This document shows positions 1 through 6,472 of a stretch of DNA of 11,488 nt, piece by piece. Position 1 is the stretch's first letter; each line of letters starts with the position of its first letter. Origin of the DNA: JBBQSN01 sp038213835. Its GTDB lineage: Bacteria > Actinomycetota > Actinomycetes > Actinomycetales > CAWJMD01. Under the pieces are notes generated by a model, which did not search any database, was not told the DNA's origin, and was given only the letters and a program-made list of their open reading frames with translations. Location: contig JBBQSN010000114.1 in NCBI GenBank assembly GCA_038213835.1, positions 1-11,488 of the forward strand, in the 5' to 3' direction. The position numbers and the translations under genes are program-made.

Positions 1-241
1 GGTCGTTGACGTACTGGGCCAGCGCGGGTGCGTCGGCGAACCGCTTGCCGCCCCGGACCAGACCGACGGGGTCGACCTCCAGCAGCAGCGCGACCGTGCA
101 GCGCTCGTCGGTCGACTCCGGGTAGAACACGTGCGCGACCCCGAACGCCTGCCTGAACGACTGCACCCTGTCGGGGTGCTTGTGCAGCAGGAAGCCCAGG
201 CCGGTGGCGTCCGGCGCGGTCGAGGTGACGGTGAGCAGCAC
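1..241 (-). CDS. hen1: Hen1 RNA 2'-O-methyltransferase, N-terminal part (runs off the left edge)
   Basis: Bacterial Hen1 methylates the 2'-OH of the 3' end of broken RNA (typically tRNA cut by ribotoxins) before the partner Pnkp seals it, so the repaired RNA resists a second cut. Only the first 80 residues are here, entirely within the N-terminal Hen1_L-type domain that supports Pnkp ligase activation; the methyltransferase domain lies outside the window. Visible hallmarks are LLTVTST at residues 2-8, the block LGFLLHKHPDRVQSF (15-29), HVFYPE (37-42), ERCTVALLLEVDPVGLVRG (46-64) and ALAQYVND at the edge. The GTG at 241 is chosen because family members start at this LLT motif; the ATG at 247-249 is in another frame. 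The ribosome binding site is weak. It diverges from the zinc-ribbon gene at 325. Recognition rests on remembered family sequence and is strong; whether pnkp follows cannot be seen. Confidence 0.9.
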   Translation of the reverse strand, partial: MLLTVTSTAPDATGLGFLLHKHPDRVQSFRQAFGVAHVFYPESTDERCTVALLLEVDPVGLVRGGKRFADAPALAQYVND

Positions 242-324
242 GCGCCCATCGTGTCAGCGCCCGGTGCCCGGGTCGTGCGGATTCGCCCCTCAAGCCCTCG
301 TGCGAGGCCGCCGATCACCTCACC

Positions 325-675
325 ATGGCGGCGACGTGCGGGTGCGGGGCGGTGGTGCCCACGTCGGCACAGTGGTGCTCGCTGTGCCACCGGCCCGCCG
401 CCGACCCGCGGTTCGTGCCCGCCGGCGCCGAGCCCGTCCGGGATGCCGTTCCCGCCGCGCCCGCCCGTCCGAGCCGCACGGTCGGCCGGTTCGCCGCCAC
501 CGAGGTGACCTTCGGCCTGCGGGGACGGCTCGTGATGACCGTCCTGGTGTTCCTGCCGTTCTGGTTCTTCCTGAAGAACCTCGTGACCGGCGGCTGGGTC
601 GGCGTCATCATCCTGGCGATGGTGGGCCTGCCCTGGGCGCTGCGCGACATCTGGCGCAGCTCGGACCGGCTCTGA
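325..675 (+). CDS. small zinc-ribbon membrane protein, function unknown
   Basis: I do not recognise this 116-residue protein as a named family. It starts with a cysteine array C5-x-C7-x10-C18-x2-C21 that should form a small zinc ribbon in the cytoplasm. An Ala/Pro-rich linker (about 31-56) follows, then two hydrophobic segments (about 69-87, rich in Phe and Leu, and 91-106) split by a Gly-Gly turn, and a charged tail. Such zinc-ribbon plus two-helix proteins are common small actinobacterial membrane proteins of unknown role. The ATG at 325 is the only start that keeps the complete cysteine array; the ribosome binding site is poor. GC at third positions is high, supporting real coding. It lies head to head with hen1 (83 bases apart) and 54 bases before the alcohol dehydrogenase; nothing links the functions. 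Confidence 0.75.
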   Translation: MAATCGCGAVVPTSAQWCSLCHRPAADPRFVPAGAEPVRDAVPAAPARPSRTVGRFAATEVTFGLRGRLVMTVLVFLPFWFFLKNLVTGGWVGVIILAMVGLPWALRDIWRSSDRL

Positions 676-729
676 CCGGGGCACCTCCACGCGCTGCATC
701 CCCCGACGGGAACCGTCATGCTCGTGGGC

Positions 730-1782
730 ATGACGACGACTGCCACCGCCTGGGCCGCTCCCTCCGCCGGAGCACCGCTGGAGCGCACCACCATCACCCG
801 CCGCGAGGTGGGCCCGCGCGACGTCGCGCTCGACATCGCCTACGCCGGTGTCTGCCACTCCGACATCCACACAGTGCGCGACGAGTGGGGTGCCGCCAAC
901 TACCCGCTGGTGCCCGGCCACGAGATCACCGGCACCGTCATCTCCATCGGCTCCGAGGTCGACCGGTTCGCCGTGGGCGACCGGGTCGGCGTCGGCGTCA
1001 TGGTCGACTCCTGCCGGGTCTGCGAGGCGTGCCGCGCCGGCGAGGAGAACTTCTGCGAGCAGGGCATGGTCGGCACGTACAACCAGAAGCTGCCCGACGG
1101 CGAGGTCACCCAGGGCGGGTACAGCACGAGCATCGTCACCGACGAGCACTTCGTCCACGCCGTCCCGGACGCCCTCGGTCTCGACGTCGCGGCGCCGCTG
1201 CTGTGCGCCGGCATCACCACGTACTCGCCGCTGAAGCACTGGAACGCGGGTCCGGGCATGCAGGTCGCGGTCGTCGGGCTCGGCGGCCTGGGCCACCTCG
1301 GCGTGAAGTTCGCCGCGGCCATGGGGGCCGAGGTCACCGTCCTGAGCCAGTCCCTCGGCAAGAAGGAGCTGGGCCTGGCGATGGGTGCGTCGGACTACCA
1401 CGCGACCAGTGACGACACGACGTTCGAGAAGAACCGGCGCCGCTTCGACCTCGTCCTCAACACCGTCTCGGCGAACCTCGACCTGGACCGCTACCTCACG
1501 ATGGTCGCCCGCAACGGCACCTTCGTCGAGGTCGGCCTGCCGCAGGACGACCTGTCGTTCGCGGCGAACAGACTGATCAACCCGCGGCTGTCGCTGTCCG
1601 GCTCGATGATCGGCGGGGTCGCGGAGACGTCCGAGATGCTGCAGTTCGCGGCCGAGCACGGCATCGCCTCCGACATCGAGACCATCCCCGCCAGCGGGAT
1701 CAACGAGGCCTACGGGCGGGTGGTGCGCAGCGACGTGCGGTTCCGCTTCGTCATCGACGTCGCCACGATGCGCGAGGGGTGA
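730..1782 (+). CDS. zinc-dependent NAD(P)-dependent alcohol dehydrogenase (CAD/YahK-like)
   Basis: Medium-chain alcohol dehydrogenase of the cinnamyl-alcohol-dehydrogenase-like group, a cytoplasmic enzyme interconverting aldehydes and primary alcohols. With the start at 730 it has 350 residues, the usual length. Catalytic zinc ligands are C42 (in AGVCHSDIH), H64 with E65 (in PGHE) and C159. The structural zinc site is C95, C98, C101 and C109. The Rossmann fold carries GLGGLG at 183-188, followed by a Ser-x-Ser-x-x-Lys stretch after the second strand, as in NADP(H)-using relatives, so NADP(H) is the likely cofactor (inference). An ATG at 718 adds four residues (MLVG). I prefer 730 because homologues begin with a Thr-rich MTTT segment, but neither start has a clear ribosome binding site. 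It converges on the acetyltransferase with only 3 bases between stops, leaving no room for a separate terminator. Physiological substrate unknown. Confidence 0.93.
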   Translation: MTTTATAWAAPSAGAPLERTTITRREVGPRDVALDIAYAGVCHSDIHTVRDEWGAANYPLVPGHEITGTVISIGSEVDRFAVGDRVGVGVMVDSCRVCEACRAGEENFCEQGMVGTYNQKLPDGEVTQGGYSTSIVTDEHFVHAVPDALGLDVAAPLLCAGITTYSPLKHWNAGPGMQVAVVGLGGLGHLGVKFAAAMGAEVTVLSQSLGKKELGLAMGASDYHATSDDTTFEKNRRRFDLVLNTVSANLDLDRYLTMVARNGTFVEVGLPQDDLSFAANRLINPRLSLSGSMIGGVAETSEMLQFAAEHGIASDIETIPASGINEAYGRVVRSDVRFRFVIDVATMREG

Positions 1783-1785
1783 CCG

Positions 1786-2244
1786 TCAGGGGCGGCGGGT
1801 CATGAACACGCTGCTCGGGTCGGGCGCGTAGTCGCCGAACGGCCCGCACTCCTCGAACCCGTGCCGGGTGTAGAGGCGTCGGGCCGGGTCGAAGAAGTCC
1901 TGCGACCCGGTCTCGAGACTGACCCGTCCGTAGCCGCGGCGGCGCGCCACGCCCAGCAGGTGCACCAGCAGGGCCGCCGCGACGCCTCGACCTCGCGCGG
2001 CGGTCGCCGTGCGCATCGACTTCACCTCGGCCTCGGTGCTGGAGAGCCGCTTGAGGGCCGCGCAGCCCAGCAGCTCGCCGTCCTCCCCCGCGGTCCAGAA
2101 CGAGACCGCCGGGTCGGTGAGGGCAGCGTGGTCGAGGGCGTGCACGCTCTCGGGCGGCGACGTGGCGTGCATGTCGGCGAGGTGCTCAGCCAGGAGGGCG
2201 TGCACGTCGGCGCGCAGCGGGTCGTCGGGCTCGATAGTGGTCAC
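1786..2244 (-). CDS. GNAT-family N-acetyltransferase, YsnE-like
   Basis: A 152-residue acetyl-CoA-dependent N-acetyltransferase. The core GNAT motif A is seen at about 76-92, with the pyrophosphate-binding RGRGVA (84-89) after a KSMRT strand. The C-terminal half has LETGS (110-114), a PARRLY helix (120-125) and HGF (128-130). The pattern SPPESVHALD (29-38), KSMRT, LETGS and a final SVFMT matches what I remember of Bacillus subtilis YsnE, a putative acetyltransferase suggested to act in indole-3-acetic acid metabolism; the natural substrate is not settled. The start is the GTG at 2244, supported by a GGAGG element 8 bases upstream. It lies 24 bases after ugd on the same strand and is probably co-transcribed, though no shared pathway is obvious. 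Confidence 0.9.
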   Translation of the reverse strand: MTTIEPDDPLRADVHALLAEHLADMHATSPPESVHALDHAALTDPAVSFWTAGEDGELLGCAALKRLSSTEAEVKSMRTATAARGRGVAAALLVHLLGVARRRGYGRVSLETGSQDFFDPARRLYTRHGFEECGPFGDYAPDPSSVFMTRRP

Positions 2245-2252
2245 GGCGCGAT

Positions 2253-2257
2253 CCTCC
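2253..2257 (-). promoter_or_regulatory. ribosome binding site of the GNAT acetyltransferase
   Basis: The minus strand reads GGAGG here, 8 bases before the GTG at 2244. It decides this start and, lying in the 24-base gap after ugd, lets the acetyltransferase be translated independently from a shared transcript. Confidence 0.75.
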
Positions 2258-2268
2258 GCGGCGACTCC

Positions 2269-3441
2269 TCAGGCGTCCCCGCCGAACAGGTCGCGGGTGT
2301 AGACCTTCTTGGCGACGCCCTCGAGCTCGGGCGCCATCCGGTTGGCGATGATGACGTCGGCCTCGGCCATGAAGCCGTCCAGGTCGCGCACCACGCGGGA
2401 GCCGAAGAACACGTCGGCGGCGAGCTCGGGCTCGTAGACGACCACCTCGACGCCCTTGGCCTTGATCCGCTTCATGATCCCCTGCACGCTGCTGGACCGG
2501 AAGTTGTCCGAGCCCGACTTCATGATCAGGCGGTGGATGCCGACCACCTTCGGCGCCTGGCGCAGGACGTCGCTCGCGATCCAGTCCTTGCGGGTGCTGT
2601 TCGCGCTGACGATCGCCGAGATGAGCGTCTGCGGGACGTCCTGGTAGTTGGCCAGCAGCTGCTTGGTGTCCTTCGGGAGGCAGTAGCCCCCGTAGCCGAA
2701 CGACGGGTTGTTGTAGTGCCCGCCGATCCGCGGGTCGAGGCCGACGCCGTCGATGATCTGCCGCGTGTCGAGGCCGTGCGTCGCGGCGAAGGTGTCGAGC
2801 TCGTTGAAGTACGCCACCCGCATCGCCAGGTAGGTGTTGGCGAACAGCTTGACCGCCTCGGCCTCGTTGCTGTCGGTGAGGAGCACCGGGACGTCGGGGT
2901 CGAGCGAGGCCTCGCGGAGCAGCTCGGCGAACCGGGCACCTGCCTCACCGCGATCCCCGACCAGGATGCGCGAAGGATGCAGTCCGTCGTGCAGCGCCTT
3001 GCCCTCCCGCAGGAACTCGGGGCTGAAGACCACGTGCGCGCCGAGCCGTCGCGACAGGTCGGCGGTGAAGCCCACCGGAACGGTCGACTTGATCACCATG
3101 ACGGCGTCCGGTCGGTGCCTCACGACGTCGGCGGCAACGCCCTCGACCGAGCTCGTGTCGAAGTAGCTGGTCTCCGGGTCGTAGTCCGTGGGCGTGGCGA
3201 TCACCACGAACTCGGCGTCGGCGTAGGCCGCGGCCGGGTCCGTCGTCCAGGTGATGGTGAGCTCGCGGTCAGCCAGGAAGCTCTCGATCTCCGGGTCCGA
3301 GATCGGGCTGCGACCCGATTCCAACAGGGCGATCCGGTCGTGGTCGACGTCGAGCGCGACGACGTCGTGCCGCTGCCCGAGCAGGACCGCGAGGGACAGG
3401 CCGACGTAGCCGGTCCCGACGACGGTGATGTGAGTACGCAC
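2269..3441 (-). CDS. ugd: UDP-glucose 6-dehydrogenase, enterobacterial type
   Basis: Oxidises UDP-glucose to UDP-glucuronate with two NAD+, supplying uronic acids for capsule, exopolysaccharide or cell-wall glycans; cytoplasmic. The 390 residues carry the NAD-binding GTGYVGLS (9-16), the IATPTDYDP block (81-89), KSTVPVGFT (118-126), SPEFLREGKAL (140-150), KLFANTYLAMR (198-208) with K198 and N202, and the catalytic cysteine C254 in GYGGYCLPKDTKQL, followed by D258. The C-terminal domain has LIMKSGSDNFR and ends YTRDLFGGDA. Length and motif wording closely follow Escherichia coli Ugd (388 residues) as I remember it, rather than the longer 430-450 residue UGDHs usual in actinobacteria. The GTG start at 3441 gives a complete Rossmann strand; no clear ribosome binding site is seen. 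No glycosyltransferases are adjacent, so the polymer it serves is unknown. Confidence 0.96.
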   Translation of the reverse strand: MRTHITVVGTGYVGLSLAVLLGQRHDVVALDVDHDRIALLESGRSPISDPEIESFLADRELTITWTTDPAAAYADAEFVVIATPTDYDPETSYFDTSSVEGVAADVVRHRPDAVMVIKSTVPVGFTADLSRRLGAHVVFSPEFLREGKALHDGLHPSRILVGDRGEAGARFAELLREASLDPDVPVLLTDSNEAEAVKLFANTYLAMRVAYFNELDTFAATHGLDTRQIIDGVGLDPRIGGHYNNPSFGYGGYCLPKDTKQLLANYQDVPQTLISAIVSANSTRKDWIASDVLRQAPKVVGIHRLIMKSGSDNFRSSSVQGIMKRIKAKGVEVVVYEPELAADVFFGSRVVRDLDGFMAEADVIIANRMAPELEGVAKKVYTRDLFGGDA

Positions 3442-3644
3442 CCGGCAAGTGTGTCAGGTGGCCGGGCTCGGGCCGTCCGGTGCCGGGCCGGTGCCGGCGG
3501 GCTCCACGAGGAGGGACCGGTGGACGGCCGACGCCCGCCGAGGTCGACGTAGTGCCCGGTATCGCACAGGTGCTCGAACGCCAGGTCGTCGAGGCCCACC
3601 CCTGCCCGCACCCGCCCCGGCGGGGCCGACGCGACGCGCTGATC
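3442..3644 (-). other. 203-base gap with coding-like minus-strand composition, no assignable gene
   Basis: Lies between the HIT gene stop and the ugd start. On the minus strand, from about 3611 to 3530, one frame gives a protein-like stretch (GLDDLAFEHLCDTGHYVDLGG) with strong GC at third positions. From about 3540 to 3454 a different frame reads SAVHRSLLVEP and then Ala/Pro/Gly-rich sequence to a TGA at 3454-3456. The two pieces could be the frameshifted 3' end of a decayed gene, or simply GC-rich spacer. Neither has a convincing start or a family I recognise. The ugd promoter should also be here, but I see no reliable -10/-35 elements. A GC-rich self-complementary stretch near 3612-3625 is the only terminator-like signal after the HIT gene. 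Confidence 0.3.
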
Positions 3645-4136
3645 TCAGCCGTTGTCGGCCTCGTCCAGGGCGGCGGCGAGCCGCTCGGCGTAGGGCCGCC
3701 GTTCCGACGTCGCGACCCAGCGAGCGTCGAAGTGGCGGCGGTACAGGTCGTCCCCGGCGTAGCGGGGGAGCACGTGGACGTGCAGGTGCCAGACGTCCTG
3801 GTCGCCGGCCGGCTCGTTGTGCTGCCGGACGGTCACGCCGTCGCACCCGTACGACCGTCGCATGGCGACGGAGACGTCGCGGACGAGGTCCCACACGGCG
3901 TGGCCGTCCGTCCGGGAGAGGTCGTACAGGTTCTCGACGTGCCGGTGGGGGACGACAAGGACTGATCCGTCGTTGCGGGGCCACCACTTCGGGGCGATCC
4001 GGGCGAAGGCGTGCTGCCGCTCGACGACGAGGTCGGTCGGGGCGTTCCGGTCGTCGAACGTCCCTGCCCGGAATCGGCAGAACGGGCAGTCGTACCCAAC
4101 AGGTTCGTGGCTGGTCCCGAAGACACCGGTGCTCAT
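3645..4136 (-). CDS. HIT-family protein (histidine triad nucleotide hydrolase/transferase)
   Basis: A 163-residue cytoplasmic histidine-triad protein. The triad is H117-L-H119-V-H121 in the segment DVWHLHVHVLPR, where the middle histidine is the nucleophile in family enzymes that cleave or transfer nucleotide phosphoramidates, dinucleoside polyphosphates or related substrates. The N-terminal C17-x2-C20 (in YDCPFC) and the H64/H66 region (VVPHRHVENL) are the residues that bind structural zinc in many HIT proteins. The C-terminal tail (HFDARWVATSERRPYAERLAAAL) is typical of a subset annotated only as HIT family. The ATG at 4136 is chosen because the open frame upstream to 4301 is low-complexity and unlike the family; the ribosome binding site is weak. 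The exact substrate cannot be told from sequence. Confidence 0.92.
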   Translation of the reverse strand: MSTGVFGTSHEPVGYDCPFCRFRAGTFDDRNAPTDLVVERQHAFARIAPKWWPRNDGSVLVVPHRHVENLYDLSRTDGHAVWDLVRDVSVAMRRSYGCDGVTVRQHNEPAGDQDVWHLHVHVLPRYAGDDLYRRHFDARWVATSERRPYAERLAAALDEADNG

Positions 4137-4143
4137 GACGTGC

Positions 4144-4260
4144 TCAGGTGGCGGACGCGGCGGCCAGGGCCTGGCAGAACGCCGTGCAGTGCGCGAGCAG
4201 ATCGGAGGCGCCCGGTCCCGGCACCCCTCCGGACACGAGCTGCCTGCGCACCCGGCCGGC
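4144..4260 (-). other. open stretch after the hydrolase stop, in the same frame, possible 35-residue ORF
   Basis: After the alpha/beta hydrolase TGA (4261-4263) the same minus-strand frame stays open for 38 codons to a TGA at 4144-4146, just 7 bases before the HIT start. A GTG at 4251 would give a 35-residue peptide ending in ALAAASAT, with two cysteines (in AHCTAFC) and nearly all third positions G or C. There is no ribosome binding site before the GTG. It may be a small gene, a decayed C-terminal extension of the hydrolase, or chance in GC-rich DNA. The hydrolase is complete without it. Confidence 0.25.
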
Positions 4261-5106
4261 TCAGCGGCCCACCAGCCAGGCCAGTACGTCCTCACCGGCA
4301 TCCATCACGGTGATGTGCCCGTCCCCCGGGCGTTCCCACAGCTCGGCGACATCGCACCGTCCGGCCAACCAGCGGGCGTGCGTCACCGGCACCAGCCGGT
4401 CGGCGTCGCCGTGCACGAGCAGCACGGGCGAGGCGATCGTCGCGACGTCGAACCCCCACGGCGCCACCGACGCCAGCGAGTCCTCGATCCCGCCCTCTCG
4501 GCCAGTGGCCAGCGCGGGCCGCACCACGTCGAGGAACCACGCCCACCGGCCCCTGAGCGCAGCCTCGTCGGCGGCGGTGAACCCGATGTCGAGGTCGTCG
4601 CCGTCCTCGTCGGCGGCCAGCACGGCCGTACGGCCGAGAGCCGCGGTGCGGTGCTCCTGCACCCCGGCGGTGGCCATCCCCGCGAAGAAGTCGAGTCCCT
4701 CGGCGGCGTAGGGCGCCGGCGAGGACACCGCGGCGGTGGCGACCGCGCGCTCGCCCAGCAGCGCCGCGCACGCCAGGGCGTGCGGCCCGCCGCCGGAGTG
4801 CCCCATCACCCCGAACCGCTCCAGCCCGAGCGCATCGGCCACGTCACCGACGTCGAGCGCCACCGAGCCCACGGTCCGGTCGGGGTCGGGTGCCGATCCG
4901 CCGTAGCCCGGGCGATCGACCGAGACCCACCGCACGCCGAGCCGGTCCGAGGCCACGAGCAACGGTCGAGGCGGGTCGCCGACGTTCGGGGTCCCGTGGT
5001 GCCACCACACGACCTGCCGGGAGGTGTCCCCCGGGTGGGTGTCGTAGACGTGCACCACCCGACCGTCCCGCACCTCCACGTCACGCTCGATCATCGTGGC
5101 CACCAT
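4261..5106 (-). CDS. alpha/beta hydrolase
   Basis: Alpha/beta-hydrolase-fold protein of 281 residues with no signal peptide, so probably a cytoplasmic esterase, lipase-like or similar hydrolase. Counting from the second ATG (5094), the oxyanion segment is HHGTP (32-36), the strand-turn SVDRPGYGGS (58-67) follows, and the nucleophile elbow GHSGGG places Ser at 100. The acid is probably D232 (HGDADRLVP) and the base H260 (GDGHITV). The lid region about 130-215 is acidic. The start is ambiguous between the ATG at 5106 (weak AGGG seven bases upstream) and the ATG at 5094, four codons on; longer upstream extensions are Arg/Pro-rich and not real. It is divergent from the sigma factor gene, sharing a 119-base region with a palindrome. 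Substrate unknown. Confidence 0.9.
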   Translation of the reverse strand: MVATMIERDVEVRDGRVVHVYDTHPGDTSRQVVWWHHGTPNVGDPPRPLLVASDRLGVRWVSVDRPGYGGSAPDPDRTVGSVALDVGDVADALGLERFGVMGHSGGGPHALACAALLGERAVATAAVSSPAPYAAEGLDFFAGMATAGVQEHRTAALGRTAVLAADEDGDDLDIGFTAADEAALRGRWAWFLDVVRPALATGREGGIEDSLASVAPWGFDVATIASPVLLVHGDADRLVPVTHARWLAGRCDVAELWERPGDGHITVMDAGEDVLAWLVGR

Positions 5107-5144
5107 CCCCCGTGCCCTGTGACCTGTCCAGCGCCGGCCTCGCC

Positions 5145-5160
5145 ACCTGCGTGCGCAGGT
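5145..5160. promoter_or_regulatory. perfect palindrome in the divergent sigma/hydrolase intergenic region
   Basis: ACCTGCG, two bases (TG), then CGCAGGT: a perfect 7+2+7 inverted repeat. It sits 39 bases upstream of the hydrolase start and 66 bases upstream of the sigma factor start, a typical position for a dimeric regulator site controlling one or both genes. No regulator is encoded nearby, and no clear promoter elements can be assigned around it. Operator function is inference. Confidence 0.4.
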
Positions 5161-5178
5161 ACGCCCGCCGAAAGAATC

Positions 5179-5190
5179 CCCCGGTCGGGG
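5179..5190. repeat. short GC hairpin upstream of the sigma factor gene
   Basis: CCCCG, GT, CGGGG: a perfect 5-base-pair inverted repeat with a 2-base centre, 36 bases before the sigma factor ATG at 5226. It could be part of a leader hairpin or binding site. Such short GC repeats are frequent in this base composition, so significance is uncertain. Confidence 0.25.
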
Positions 5191-5225
5191 TGTGACGAAC
5201 CCGCTGCGAGATGCATGAGCCACCG

Positions 5226-5798
5226 ATGAACCAGGACGAGCCGGAGCTGCGCCGCACCGTCGAGGCGGCGCGCGTGGGCGACCCCGACGCGTGGGAGGCG
5301 CTCTACCGCCGTGCCTACCCACGGCTCTACGCCTACGCCCGGCGCCGACTGGCGGCCGACGAGCAGGCCGAGGACGCCGTCAGCGAGACCATGACCCGCG
5401 CGATGCACCGGATCGCGGCGTTCACCTGGAGCGCTGCCGGTATCGACGGCTGGCTGTTCGGGATCGCCAAGAACGTGGTGCTGGAGGGCTACCGCGGTGG
5501 GGCGCGCACGACCTCGGCCGACCCGCAGAGCCTGCAGACGCACGCGGAGGCGCACCACGCCGACCGCACGCCCGACCCGGTCGACGAGGTGATCGCCGCG
5601 GAGGAGCGACGTCTTGTACGGCTCGCCTTCGACCGGCTCACCGAGAGCGACCGCGAGCTGCTCGAGCTGCGGGTCGTCGCGGGGCTGGGGTCCGACGCGG
5701 TCGGGGAGATCACCGGCCGCCGGCCGGGGGCCGTTCGGATGGCGCAGTCGCGTGCACTCGAGCGGTTGCGCGGCGAGTACGAGGAGCTGGCGAGGTGA
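5226..5798 (+). CDS. RNA polymerase sigma-70 family factor (ECF-like)
   Basis: A two-domain sigma factor of 190 residues that directs RNA polymerase to a specific promoter set. Region 2 spans about 13-85 (DPDAWEALYRRAYPRLY, then AEDAVSETMTRAM and the DGWLFGIAKNVV segment corresponding to the -10 recognition helix). Region 4 spans about 125-185, with FDRLTESDRELLELR and a helix-turn-helix GLGSDAVGEITG followed by PGAVRMAQSRALERLR for the -35 element. Between them is a His/Asp-rich linker; there is no region 1 or 3, as in ECF factors. The in-frame ATG at 5211 would add MHEPP; I prefer 5226 because relatives have very short N-termini, but neither has a good ribosome binding site. Its TGA overlaps the GTG of the anti-sigma gene, so the two are co-translated and the factor is probably held inactive at the membrane. 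Confidence 0.9.
   Translation: MNQDEPELRRTVEAARVGDPDAWEALYRRAYPRLYAYARRRLAADEQAEDAVSETMTRAMHRIAAFTWSAAGIDGWLFGIAKNVVLEGYRGGARTTSADPQSLQTHAEAHHADRTPDPVDEVIAAEERRLVRLAFDRLTESDRELLELRVVAGLGSDAVGEITGRRPGAVRMAQSRALERLRGEYEELAR
5781..5786 (+). promoter_or_regulatory. ribosome binding site of the anti-sigma gene inside the sigma gene
   Basis: GAGGAG within the last codons of the sigma factor, 8 bases before the GTG at 5795. Together with the GTGA overlap it indicates coupled, near-equimolar synthesis of sigma and anti-sigma factor and decides the GTG start over the in-frame ATG at 5822. Confidence 0.65.
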
Positions 5799-6391
5799 AC
5801 GGGAACGAGGTGGACGGGGACATGGACGAGTTCAGGGACGACGAGGAAGGGCTGGCAGAGGTGGTGCGCGCGCTGGGGTACGACGAGAACCGGGAGCCAC
5901 CGGCGCACCGGGTCGCGGACGTGCGGGCCGAGGCGGAGCGGATGCGGGCCGACCTCGGCCGCGCCGGGCCGGGCCGCCGGTTCGGCTCACGCCGCACCGT
6001 GCTGGTCGGCGGCATCGCCGCCGCCGTGGGAGCGCTGGCCGGTGCGGGGGCACGTCAGCTCGCGCTGCCCGAGGAGACGGTCGTACCCACCGAGGACCTC
6101 GCGCTGACGGGTGTCCCTGCGGGCGTCCTCGCCGATGCGCGGCTGATCAACCACACCTGGGGCACCGAGGTGCTGCTGGACGTGCGCGACCTGCCCGCGC
6201 CGCGGGTGTACCGCGTGGCGCTGGAGCAGGTCGACGGCGTCCGGGTCGACGCCGGGTCTTTCCGGTCCGTCCCCGAGGTGCTCATGGTCTGCCGGTTCAA
6301 CGCCGCACCCCTGCGGGCGGACGTCGCCACCGTGCTGGTCCTGGACGACACCGACGCCGAGGTGATGCGCGCCGACCTACCCGCCGCCTGA
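5795..6391 (+). CDS. membrane anti-sigma factor with RskA-like outer domain
   Basis: A 198-residue single-pass membrane protein that probably binds and silences the sigma factor encoded just upstream. The acidic, helical cytoplasmic part (about 10-60) has no zinc-binding HxxxCxxC motif, so it is not a ZAS-type anti-sigma factor. One transmembrane helix (about 67-87) follows a RRFGSRR positive patch, orienting the C-terminus outside. The outer domain (about 105-198) carries LINHTWGTEV (117-126) and a sandwich-like pattern ending in CRFNAAPLRADVATVLVLD, which resembles the C-terminal domain of the RskA (anti-sigma-K) group from memory. The GTG at 5795 overlaps the sigma stop by 3 bases (GTGA). 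Release of the sigma factor presumably follows an envelope signal sensed by the outer domain, perhaps by regulated proteolysis as in RskA (inference). Confidence 0.82.
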   Translation: MNGNEVDGDMDEFRDDEEGLAEVVRALGYDENREPPAHRVADVRAEAERMRADLGRAGPGRRFGSRRTVLVGGIAAAVGALAGAGARQLALPEETVVPTEDLALTGVPAGVLADARLINHTWGTEVLLDVRDLPAPRVYRVALEQVDGVRVDAGSFRSVPEVLMVCRFNAAPLRADVATVLVLDDTDAEVMRADLPAA

Positions 6392-6460
6392 CCGCCCGTC
6401 CCCGACGCCCCCGGCCGCCCCCGGCCGAGGTCCCGACGAACCCCGCACGCCCCTTCACCC

Positions 6461-6467
6461 GAGGAGA
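6461..6467 (+). promoter_or_regulatory. strong ribosome binding site of the DUF4394 gene
   Basis: GAGGAGA, 5 bases before the ATG at 6473, is the best Shine-Dalgarno match in the plus-strand module and suggests high expression of the secreted protein relative to the two regulators. Confidence 0.7.
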
Positions 6468-6472
6468 TCACC

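Noticed and set aside
1861..3552. Long plus-strand open frame of 563 codons
   Set aside because: It lies opposite the clear ugd and GNAT genes, is rich in Arg/Val/Gly/His as antisense frames in GC-rich DNA are, and shows no family motifs.
4137..4301. N-terminal extension of the HIT protein to an ATG at 4301
   Set aside because: The extra 55 residues are Trp/Cys/Pro/Arg-rich, unlike the family, and overlap the end of the hydrolase; the ATG at 4136 gives a normal HIT N-terminus.
3817..5229. Plus-strand open frame of 470 codons
   Set aside because: Antisense to the HIT and alpha/beta hydrolase genes; the Pro/His/Arg-rich translation has no domain.
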